This document shows positions 21,825-33,800 of a stretch of 64,000 nucleotides of DNA, piece after piece; positions within the stretch are counted from its first letter, which is position 1; each line of letters opens with the position of its first letter. The stretch lies in NCBI GenBank assembly GCA_011033025.1, contig WFMF01000107.1, positions 407,889-471,888 of the forward strand. The letters run 5' to 3'. The position numbers were made by a program, and so were the translations under genes. This DNA is from Beroe forskalii (Eukaryota > Ctenophora > Nuda > Beroida > Beroidae). Below the pieces are notes generated by a model. The model ran no database searches and was not told where the DNA came from. It saw nothing but the letters and a program-made list of their open reading frames with translations.

Positions 21825-24800
21825 CTGGGGGTATAGGGAGCTGTCACTCCGACTATCTGAGGAGATAGGGAACTGTCACTCCGACTATCTGAGGATATAG
21901 GGAGTTGTCACTCCGACTATCTGAGGAGATAGTGTTAATGTTACCGAGGTGCAGCACCATGCACTCCGCCTCTATCAGCTGCGCGCCTATCTGCGAGCTG
22001 TCACCCGACTATCTGAGGATATAGGAGCTGTCACCCGACTATCTGAGGAGATAGAGCTGTCACTCCGACTATCTGAGGATATAGGGAGCTGTCACTCCGA
22101 CTATCTGAGGATATAGTGGTAATGTTACCGAGGTGCAGCACCATGCACTCCGCCTCTATCAGCTGCGCGCGCCGCGCGCTCTGCGAGCTGTCACTCCGAC
22201 TATCTGAGGATATAGGGAGTTGTCACTCCGACTATCTGAGGATATAGGGAGTTGTCACTCCGACTATCTGAGGATATAGGGAGCTGTCACTCCGACTATC
22301 TGAGGATATAGGGAGTTGTCACTCCGACTATCTGAGGATATAGGGAGTTGTCACTCCGACTATCTGAGGATATAGGAGTTGTCACTCCGACTATCTGAGG
22401 ATATAGGAGTTGTCACTCCGACTATCTGAGGATATAGGGAGTTGTCACTCCGACTATCTGAGGATATAGGGAGTTGTCACTCCGGCTATCTGAGGATATA
22501 GGGAGCTGTCACTCCGACTATCTGAGGATATAGGGAGCTGTCACTCCGACTATCTGAGGATATAGGGAGCTGTCACTCCGACTATCTGAGGATATAGGGA
22601 GTTGTCACTCCGACTATCTGAGGATATAGGGAGTTGTCACTCCGACTATCTGAGGATATAGGGAGTTGTCACTCCGACTATCTGAGGATATAGGGAGTTG
22701 TCACTCCGACTATCTGAGGATATAGGGAGTTGTCACTCCGACTATCTGAGGATATAGGGAGCTGTCACTCCGACTATCTGAGGATATAGGGAGCTGTCAC
22801 TCCGACTATCTGAGGATATAGGGAGTTGTCACTCCGACTATCTGAGGATATAGGGAGTTGTCACTCCGACTATCTGAGGATATAGGAGCTGTCACTCCGA
22901 CTATCTGAGGATATAGGAGTTGTCACCCGACTATCTGAGGGATATAGGGAGCTGTCACTCCGACTATCTGAGGATATAGGGAGCTGTCACTCCGACTATC
23001 TGAGGATATAGGGAGTTGTCACTCCGACTATCTGAGGATATAGGAGTTGTCACTCCGACTATCTGAGGATATAGGAGCTGTCACTCCGACTATCTGAGGA
23101 TATAGGGAGCTGTCACTCCGACTATCTGAGGATATAGGGAGCTGTCACTCCGACTATCTGAGGATATAGGGAGCTGTCACTCCGACTATCTGAGGATATA
23201 GGGAGCTGTCACTCCGACTATCTGAGGAGATAGGGAGTTGTCACTCCGACTATCTGAGGATAGTGTTAATGTTACCGTGGTGCAGCACCATGCACTCCGC
23301 CTCTATCAGCTGCGCGCGCCGCGCGCTCTGCGAGCTGTCACTCCGACTATCTGGGGGTAGTGTTAATGTTACCGTGGTGTCCCCACCTATTTACAACGCA
23401 AAATAATCAATCTAAAGCATCAAAGACTACCCACCTTTTTTGTTAGACGAGGAACTGTATTTGCGTTTCTTGACGCAGCACCCTTTGAGCACCTTGAAGG
23501 GAACACAGAAAATGAAGTAGATAAGGCTCAGAGGGTTCGGCAACCAGGGACGTTCTTCAAACTCAACAATGACACTCGCTCGCTGAGTCTTGTAGATTAT
23601 TCCTGGGATGGTGATAACACTTATTTCATTTTAAGCTTGGGAGGGGTATAATAACACTTATCACTCTGCTAATTCGGACTATTCAACTCAGAGAATATAA
23701 CCATGAATAATTAATATATGTATATTGTATTCCGGTGTATGGTGTCACCTGATTTAGCCTTAGAGTCTGCGTAGGTGTTGGAGAAGATGGCGATGAGGAG
23801 GTTGATGAGCATGATGTTCACTGTCAGCACGTACATACAGAGCATACAGAAACACATGTAGTAGTTGAGGAGCCCCACTGAGGTGCCCTCTATCATCTCC
23901 AGAGGGTCCTGCGCGTTCCCTTCCGCGTTCTCTTCACAGAATGCTGCGCAAAGTTATTTTCACAGAATGCTGCGCAAAGTTATATTCACAGAATGCTGCG
24001 CAAAGTTATATTCACAGAATGCTGCGCAAAGTTATATTCACAGAATGCTGCGCAAAGTTATATTCACAGAATGCTGCGCAAAGTTATATTCACAGAATGC
24101 TGCGCAAAGTTATATTCACAGAATGCTGCGCAAAGTTATATTCACAGAATGCTGCGCAAAGTTATATTCACAGAATGCTGCGCAAAGTTATATTCACAGA
24201 ATGCTGCGCAAAGTTATATTCACAGAATGCTGCGCAAAGTTATATTCACAGAATGCTGCGCAAAGTTATATTCACAGAATGCTGCGCAAAGTTATATTCA
24301 CAGAATGCTGCGCAAAGTTATTATTTCACAGAATGCTGCGCAAAGTTATATTCACAGAATGCTGCGCAAAGTTATATTCACAGAATGCTGCGCAAAGTTA
24401 TATTCATAATGCTGCGCAAAGTTATATTCACAGAATGCTGCGCAAAGTTATATTCACAGAATGCTGCGCAAAGTTATATTCACAGAATGCTGCGCATACA
24501 GAATGCTGCGCAAAGTTATATTCACAGAATGCTGCGCAAAGTTATATTCACAGAATGCTGCGCAAAGTTATATTCGCAGAATGCTGCGCAAAGTTATTTA
24601 CAGAATGCTGCGCAAAGTTATTCACAGAATGCTGCGCAAAGTTATATTCACAGAATGCTGCGCAAAGTTATATTCACAGAATGCTGCGCAAAGTTATATT
24701 CACAGAATGCTGCGCAAAGTTATATTCACAGAATGCTGCGCAAAGTTATTTTCACAGAATGCTGCGCAAAGTTATTTTCACAGAATGCTGCGCAAAGTTA

Positions 24801-27800
24801 TATTCACAGAATGCTGCGCAAAGTTATATTCACAGAATGCTGCGCAAAGTTATTTTCACAGAATGCTGCGCAAAGTTATATTCACAGAATGCTGCGCAAA
24901 GTTATATTCACAGAATGCTGCGCAAAGTTATATTCACAGAATGCTGCGCAAAGTTATATTCACAGAATGCTGGTGCAAAATGCTATATTCAGAATGCTGC
25001 GCAAAGTTATATTCACACAGAATGCAAAGTTGTCTCAATGCTGCGCAAAGTTATATTGCCAGAATGTGCGCGTGTGATTTATTGTCATCTTTATACGAAT
25101 TAGGAATGCTGTGCAAAGTTTGTCTGATGATGAACGCAGGTATTTGACAGGAAATGCAGGGTAGCTTCTGATTTAAACCTAACGTCATACATTTGATAAT
25201 AACCGGTAGGTCTTTACAAAACCTCGCCTTTTACCCGATGTTAAACGTCTTCCTGTTAAACTCACAGTCTTTGTAGGGTTCGGAGATGTTCCCTGTTTCC
25301 TTAAGGTAGACCTCCAGGGATTGGATATCGTTAATATTCGGCTTCGTGGGGTCCTTGAAGAGGTAGTCAAACGTAATGTAGAGGTAGGAGTTCTTGTTGC
25401 AGTGCCCTGAGACAGGGACGAATGTTAGATGGGGCGACACATCTGAGATAGCTGTCTCAAAGTCCACAAAGCAGCCATTTGTACGCGTGTGATACTGATT
25501 TAACGGTAAAAGTGTCACAAGTGTTGTGAATTTTGTCCAATGGATCAATTGTGAGATACACGTTGACTTTACCTTTCACTAGCCGAGTGCTGAGCCCGGC
25601 TATGTCCAGGTCCCCAAACACGTTGAAGTAAGCCCTCCTGAAGGCAGCGAATATGGTGTTGTTTACCGGTCTCTCGTGGAAGGGGTACAGCAGGGCTTCT
25701 GAAGCCACGCAGTACGAGAAGGTAAAACCTGAAGTGGTGACGTCACCAATAGGAATAAGGTGTGCAATAGAAGTGAAATTGACACCGTCAAACCACTTTC
25801 TGAAATAAAAGAAAGCAAGAAAAAAGGAAGGGTGTTTCATCTCATTAAAAGCCAAACCTTCACTGGAAAGTCTAAAGCATTAACATGATCCCTACCGCTA
25901 GAAGGAAGAGGAAGAAGAAGAGGTCCACTGCCATTCTCTTGAGCATGAATATCTTAGGTCCTATCTTAGCGTTCATCTCGAACATCTGTATAAACCGGAG
26001 GCTGTAGAGGATGAAGCACAGCGCTGAGAACATCCTGTACATGTGGTAATTCCTGAGGTGGTGCACTTACTAGTACTACTATACTGTAATAGTTCCTGAG
26101 GTGGAGCGTGTCAGAGGACTGCTACCTAAATATGAACAGCAAGTCAGAGTGAATTAATGATCGGATCCTGGGAAAGTTTAAAGGCAAATCACAGGGGGAA
26201 TGGACATTTCACCTCAGGACACATCACCTCTACGCAAAGGTTAGGGTCCGGGTTAGAGTTGGGAAAGGTCAGCATCAGGACTAGGAGATGGCGTGAGGTG
26301 AAATGTCTCCCAATGACTCACGAGAACTCGTTGAGTCGGTAGCGGTCCTCGTCTTCGCACCGCACGGACGCTTTGAGAGCGAAGGCCACGGAGAAGACGG
26401 CGATAGCCAGGAGGTCCACCACATTGTACATCTGCTTGAAGTAAATCTTAAACTTCTTCAGCACTGACTTCGTGTTGCCGTCTATAACCTGCAGGGGATT
26501 TGATGTCAGGACTTATTGTCATTTCAAGGAGAAGAGATGGTGAATCGACTACTGGAAAAATTGATTGCAGAAAGAAGAAATGACGACCTCTAAAGGACAT
26601 CTAAATTCTATCCAGTTTCCCCTTTTGACGAATTTTGGCACAAAATTGGCAATCAAATAATACTTAAAATCTGAAACAGATCAAATCGGAAGTTCAGAGT
26701 CAGCTCTTATCAGATTAAATAAACTCGAAAGCTATTTCTAGATGAAATCATCAATGTAAATTCTTTCAAGACACACCAGTAGGACAAGTTTTGACGAAAC
26801 ACAATTAATCAATTAATATCACAGCTCACATCAATCAATCAAACTTTATGTCGGTAAGATTACAGCACGAGTGATCAAAATATTGACGTGATAGCTCGAA
26901 ATCGTCAGTTCATTCAAACCTTCCAACCGACCAACCACACCAAAATAGTATTGTTGGTGCGATCACTGGATAAAACCAATTGTTGAACTCGATAACATAA
27001 TATTCGCATAACTTCATCAGCTCATCAATCAAAATGATTTATGAAATTGAAAGAAAATGCAACATTTTCCCAACAGTTTAGCAAATTTCTAAAACTGATG
27101 AACCTCTGGATTACTTAATCGTTGAAGTACTCTTGTAAGTTCTGAAACCTGCAAATTTATGCTTTACTGGGTTTATTTCAGGCAGTTTTACGACAGCTGT
27201 ATTCCTGATAGCAGTCTTGTTATCATGGCAACCTATTTAATAGCATATATGTGTTAGCTCCCCTTCACTTAAAAAAAGATAATAGATATCCTATAGATAT
27301 CTTAATCCTATGCAGCATGACACATTTTCATAGACTGTTGTCATAAACTTTACATGCTTTAAGTGTGAAGAAGCATTGAAAGTAAAGATGCTTTACAGGA
27401 AATATCACGGTCAAGAGTTAGCATTATAGCTTTACATGATTGCCACATTATGGCTTTACAAAATGTTCTTTCCTATACACGCCCTGCCATTATGAAGAAC
27501 AGAGTAACTGCTCCAAGTTACCTGCGAGATTTCGATGGGGATGGTGGACCCCACGAATATGATGAGGTAGTAGTCCTTCCACGCTATCATGCTGGTGGAA
27601 GCGCCGTTCTCCTTGTCACCCACACACATGTTAGCCTCCAAGAGACTGCAGATGTACAAACCTGTGGTTGAGGACTGAGGAGTGGTGTCAGGGTAAAGTG
27701 GTGTCTGTGTGGAGTGGTGTCAGTGTGGAGTGGTGTCAGGGTAAAGTGGTGTCTGTGTGGAGTGGTGTCAGTGTAGAGTGGTGTCACAGTAGAGTGGTGT

Positions 27801-30800
27801 CAGTGTGGAGTGGTGTCAGTGTAGAGTGGTGTCACAGTAGAGTGGTGTCAGTGTGGAGTGGTGTCAGGGTAGAGTGGTGTCAGGGTAGAGTGGTGTCAGG
27901 GTAGAGTGGTGTCAGTGTGGAGTGATGTCAGGGTAGAGTGGTGTCAGGGTAGAGTGGTGTCAGTGACCAGCGTGGAGTGGTGTCAGGGTAGAGTGGTGTC
28001 AGGGTAGAGTGGTGCTGCAGTGGCATTAGGGAAGAGTGGTGTCAGTATTGTGGGGTGTCAGCGTGAAGCGATGTCAGCATTTAGGGGTGTCAGTTTTGAG
28101 TGGTGTCAGTGTGGAGTGGTGTCAGTGTAGAGTAGGTTCAGGGAACAGTGGTTTCACTTTCAGAGAAGTGGTATGTCAGAGTGAAGAGGTTTGAGAGCGA
28201 ACTTCAAAATATAGATATAAAAATAGAAAGAAATATAAAAGTAGAAAGGAATTGACTACAGTTTGCATTTTCCAACACTAAACCTAAAAACATGAGGTAT
28301 GTTATCCCATTGAGGATGAATTTGACTGCAGGAGATGTGTAAAAGAACTGCAGTCTCCGGAAGGGGTTCGGTTTCTTTTCCACCAGTTCGTCCTTATCAG
28401 CTGAACTTTTTTCTGGCCTGGATGATGTGCATACATTACAATCTTATAAGAAGACACATCGAGTAGTCATTGAGACTAGCTGGAGTTGATCAGTGACATT
28501 ACCATGGTTTCTAAGGTTACCATGGTAGCTATTGTTACCATGGCTACCTGGAGTTCATGTCAGCACTCTTCTTCCCTTTCTTGGAGTTGTACTTCAGAAA
28601 CACGGGCATGGGAGGAAACACTGCACATAGCGCCAACTGATGGAGAAATCAGATTAATAATCATTCTAGAAAGAATAGCACAGCAATGTCGGAAATTTAA
28701 GCTTTATCAAAAGAAATTACAGTACAGAAGTCCTGGATATTTGGGTTTTTACACCAAATATATAGAACATACCAAGAGGAAAGGTGTGCTAGGGTGCACC
28801 TCTCCTCTATAACATACCAAGAAGAAAGGAGTGCTAGGGTGCACCTCTCCCATCCAGATATCGGTCAGATAACTCTGGTAGGCAGCGTGGGACAGGAAGT
28901 TCTTGGCGTTGGTGATCTGAGCCACTTCAAACAAAGAAAGGTTCCCCCAGTCGATCATCTTCACTTCCAGGATGTTCACCCACTCTTTCTTCTCGTAGTT
29001 GTGGTAGCACATCGTCATCAAGCCGTAGCTTAGCGACTCGAAATCACTGGTGAGAGTTGTGGTTTTACTTTTACTTGAATTAAAGTTGAATGCGTCAAAC
29101 TTTTCACTTTTGTGAGTCCTTGTAAGTTATTAGGTAGGTATTCTGGTAGTTTGATATTCATGGGTTGTTTGGAATTCAGGTGGGAAACCCCCAGTTTAGA
29201 GTCAGGGTTATGTGGAATTCAGGTGGGAAACCCCCAGTTTAGAGTGATAACCTGGCTGCCTTCTCTAACTGCTCCGTCATTTCCTCGTCCATGCGTGCCC
29301 ACTTGCTTTCCATCATGTCTAGGTAGTTGTAGATCCTGCAGAAATGCGGCCAGTTAGCCATCTGCAATCGAAAAGGTTGTAGGAATGTATAACAATGACC
29401 GGCTACTGACCCCTTACTGACCCCCTACTAACCCCCTACTAGCCCCCTGCCGACCCCATACCGACATCCTGCTGACCCCCTGCCGACCCCTTACAATTGA
29501 GTTCTAATTTTCGTGTATAATCTCTAGGATGAATTAAAAGTTAAAACAATGTCATTTGCAATGCCAACTACCTGTGCACAATGATGCCTGTTGTCATGGG
29601 GGTTCTACTCTACCTGTGCACAATGATGCCTGTTGCCAAGGGGGTTCTAATCTACCTGTGCACAATGATGTCTGTTGTCATGGGGGTTCTACTCTACCTG
29701 TGCACAATGATGCCTGTTGCCATGAGGGTTCTACTCTACCTGTGCACAATGATGTCTGTTGCCATGGGGGTTCTACTCTACCTGTGCACAATGATGCCTG
29801 TTGCCAAGGGGGTTCTAATCTACCTGTGCACAATGATGCCTGTTGTCATGGGGGTTCTACTCTACCTGTGCACAATGATGCCTGTTGCCAAGGGGGTTCT
29901 AATCTACCTGTGCACAATGATGTCTGTTGTCATGGGGGTTCTACTCTACCTGTGCACAATGATGCCTGTTGCCATGAGGGTTCTACTCTACCTGTGCACA
30001 ATGATGTCTGTTGCCATGGGGGTTCTACTCTACCTGTGCACAATGATGCCTGTTGTCATGGGGGTTCTACTCTACCTGTGCACAATGATGCCTGTTGCCA
30101 TGGGGGTTCTACTCTACCTGTGCACAATGATGTCTGTTGTCATGGGGGTTCTACTCTACCTGTGCACAATGATGCCTGTTGCCATGGGGGTTCTACTCTA
30201 CCTGTGCACAATGATGTCTGTTGTCATGGGGGTTCTACTCTACCTGTGCACAATGATGTCTGTTGCCATGGGGGTTCTACTCTACCTGTGCACAATGATG
30301 CCAGTTCCCATGGGGGTTCTACTCTACCTGTGCACTATGATGCCTGTTGCCATGGGGGTTCTACTCTTCTTCCAAAACAGGAGTGCCATATCCTGGCAGT
30401 TGTCCAGCGCGCAGTACACTGTCATCAGATCGAATGGGTTCTGAGGGATTTTATAGCAAATGTATTATAGCAAATGTATTTAACTAAATATTTGTAATCC
30501 TCCACTCATGCTAGTACTTTGCGTATACAGGAACCATGTGTGGTGAAGGAGTAATTGCTCAATTAGAAGTTGTATTCAAGCAGCAATTTTTCGTTTTTAC
30601 GATTCACGAAGGGCGCTTGTATGCCTTCGCATAATGTAATATTCCTTGGACAATCCATTCAAAACGCTATTAAGATAGGCATGAAAGCAATACAAACTTT
30701 ACTCTTTGAACTCACGTCGAAGGTGGCTGATCCGTTCTCAAACTTCTTCTTGTGGGTGTTGAATATGGACGTGTAGGAGCCCTGCATGATCCTCCCTAGC

Positions 30801-33800
30801 AAGGAACCCACGTCATGCAGCTGCACTTCCTGGGAGATGCAGGGATGCTATTTGCCTATCTAGCAGCCCTTACTTAACCAACATGGAGTGAAACCTTGAC
30901 ACGATATGAAACATTTCTTCATTCTTACCTTATCACGATATGAAACATTACTTCATTCTTACCTTATCAAGATATGAAACATTACTTCATTCTGTAAATC
31001 GTGAAAATGGCCGAAATTCAAAATTCTGAAAGCAGCATTTTCTTAGGTGGATCAAACTGTACAGACCCGCAAAATTTCATGAGTTAACTAGTAAGTTTAC
31101 CACCGAGTGAGGACCCCCCAAGATACTTTTTTAATTTCAAAAGGTTCAAATCATATAGAAACAAATCATACATTGACACTTATCTTGATATTGCATATCT
31201 GACTCATGCCATAATGACAGAGTTCCCTGCACAATCATCGAAATCAAATTATATTCCATATAAATATTCATAAAGATTGGCAATTTAGTTTGATTTGCCC
31301 AAGTCACTAACCGGAAGTCGGTTCCCACACCCATCCTCGAGCGTCTGTGTGTCCACTTTGAGCTTGTTCTGTTTCCTCTCGGCCCTTTCCATCAGAAGCC
31401 GGTATCCTCCCGACTTAGGGTCTAACGAGTTGAAGAGAATCTTCATGTTCTTAGCTGTCAGGAACTACCAAGAGCTTCATTAGTTCCCATCATTCACATT
31501 CAGATACTATGGATGTCAAATAATTTAATAGGGAAGAATTAGTCATGTCTTTATCTGACGAGGTAATGATAATTGTTCCGGTATATCATACCCCTGACCA
31601 AGGTACACCCCTGACCAAGGTACCTGTTTTAAGTCACACCCATAGTCCATGAGAAGTTTGACAAAGGCAGTCCTCTGCTTCGTTATTGCAAACAACATCA
31701 GCTGCTCCAGCTCGTCCGACTGCAAAGGATACCAGTTAGCATGATGCTTTGCTCATTGGTGGGTTTACAAAGGACACCAGTTATCATGATGCTTTGATCA
31801 TTGGTGAGTTTACAAAGGACACCAGTTAGCATGATGCTTTGATCATTGGTGAGTTTACAAAGGACACCAGTTAGCTTGATGCTTTGATCATTGGTGAGTT
31901 TACAAAGGACACCAGTTAGCTTGATGCTTTGATCATTGGTGAGTTTACAAAGGACACCAGTTAGCATGATGCTTTGCTCATTGGTGAGTTTACAAAGGAC
32001 ACCAGTTAGCATGATGCTTTGATCATTGGTGAGTTTACAAAGGACACCAGTTAGCATGATGCTTTGCTCATTGGTGAGTTTACAAAGGACACCAGTTAGC
32101 ATGATGCTTTGATCATTGGTGAGTTTACAAAGGACACCAGTTAGCATGATGCTTTGCTCATTGGTGAGTTTACAAAGGACACCAGTTAGCATGATGCTTT
32201 GCTCATTGGTGAGTTTACAAAGGACACCAGTTAGCATGATGCTTTGATCATTGGTGAGTTTACAAAGGACACCAGTTAGCATGATGCTTTGGTCAGTGGT
32301 GAGTTTGCAAAGGACACCAGTTAGCATGATGCTTTGATCATTGGTGAGTTTACAAATGACACCAGTTAGCATGATGCTTTGATCATTGGTGAGTTTACAA
32401 ATGACACCAGTTAGCATGATGCTTTGGTCATTGCTGAGTTGCCGCTTTACAGCTTATTGCCTAGACATGATATTAGAAAATAATACGGTACAGCCCTTCG
32501 ATTTCTCGTCAGATGCCTAGGTAAAGCATTTCTATTTTCTAGGATAGACTTGGTCAAAGCGGCAATGAAATCAGATGTAATTTAACCATCAAAAAGCAAA
32601 GATCTGTACAATATTTTCGAAGATGCAAGAAATCTGCGACAATTCTGCATTACCGAGAATTTGTAGAGTTTCTGACTGAAGATGAACTCCCTTGCTATCT
32701 TGGAGTGCCCCCAGGTGATGGCAAGTCTCATTTGACGCATCTTCGTTGCTGCTAAAACGTTGGCATTTGCTGAAATGTAGTTGGTTATATTTCCTTATAT
32801 TGTGACATAAGGGTAACTGGAAGAAAAGTTTCCTTAGGTTCATGATTCAAGGTTTTGTAGGTGTGTTTTTTGAAGTGATTGAGCGCTGTTACCTGAGCTT
32901 TTCATGAGGGAGGAGAGGATGTAGAAGTCGAGGGGCTCGGGGTTTTGGATGCTGTAGATAGTGACGAAGTCTCGATAAGCTGATATCTCCAGAATGAGAT
33001 CCAGCATCTGCTTTTCTATCTTATACTTCCCAAAGTCTTTCTCTATGAGCCGCTTTATTTCAGCGTCTGATTCAGCTGTTGAAAAGGAGACCTTTACTAT
33101 AGTGTGTCTTCAAGATCAATATCAAGTCAATCACAAGGGGTCATTTATCACAATATGGCAGTCATTGTACTCCAATGTAATTCTGTTTAGGTTCGGGAAT
33201 AGGTTTTTTTGAATGGTTTAAAACCTGGCATTTTTCTTTCCTTCCTCCCGTTTTTACCCTCCGACTCGATCTCCACGCTGTTCTCGAACCCGTAACACAG
33301 AATATCGCTTGCCCTGCCGCTTCCTTTTAAAACAACTAGTGTATTTCCTGTAATGAGGGGTAAATTAGGTGAGTAAGCTGGGAGAGTCGTCATTTGCATG
33401 GGTTTGGGTGGAGAATTGAGAGCGTCAAAGGGCCTACACTGCTCACCCGCAGTCTGTAAGCTGTTGACAATGTAAGCCCTTCTGTTTCGTGAAGTAGGAG
33501 GTCGGTGTTAATTCAAGTTAACGAGACTTAATTGTCATTAATTACCAATATAAGTTGCAGCACTCAGAGTTGTCTTATTACATAGAACAACAATTAGAAT
33601 ATGTTTCTGGAACAACATCTGAACACTGAACCGTGACAAAAAGTAATTGATAAGTACTAATTACCTGTTATCGGCATGGGTTTTAATATTCCGAAAAGAA
33701 ACAACTCCCTATAAAGATTATGGTACAGCTTTTGCACTAGAAGTTAAACTTTAGGATGAAACAATTTCAATACTGGAATAATTTGAAGAGAAACACCGAG

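Noticed and set aside
21000..25100. Possible CRISPR arrays because of regular short repeats
   Set aside because: Units are contiguous without unique spacers, sit on exon borders and lie in a spliced animal gene.
23865..25147. Plus-strand frames of up to 412 codons (MLRKVIFTECCAK repeats)
   Set aside because: Antisense of the 26-bp exon 22 acceptor array, starting inside the complement of the S6 exon.
27668..27904. Frame of 78 codons, VVSVWSGVSVEWCQ repeats
   Set aside because: Translation of the minisatellite before the exon 17 acceptor, on the antisense strand of the channel.
29556..30470. Plus-strand frames of 287-304 codons with Cys-rich or hydrophobic repeats
   Set aside because: Antisense of the exon 12 donor array. 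The unit length is divisible by three, which keeps every frame open.
31698..32417. Minus-strand frame of 239 codons (MLTGVLCKLTNDQSI repeats)
   Set aside because: It is on the sense strand of the channel but is the intronic exon 9 array. The real exon 9 starts at an AG the repeat lacks.
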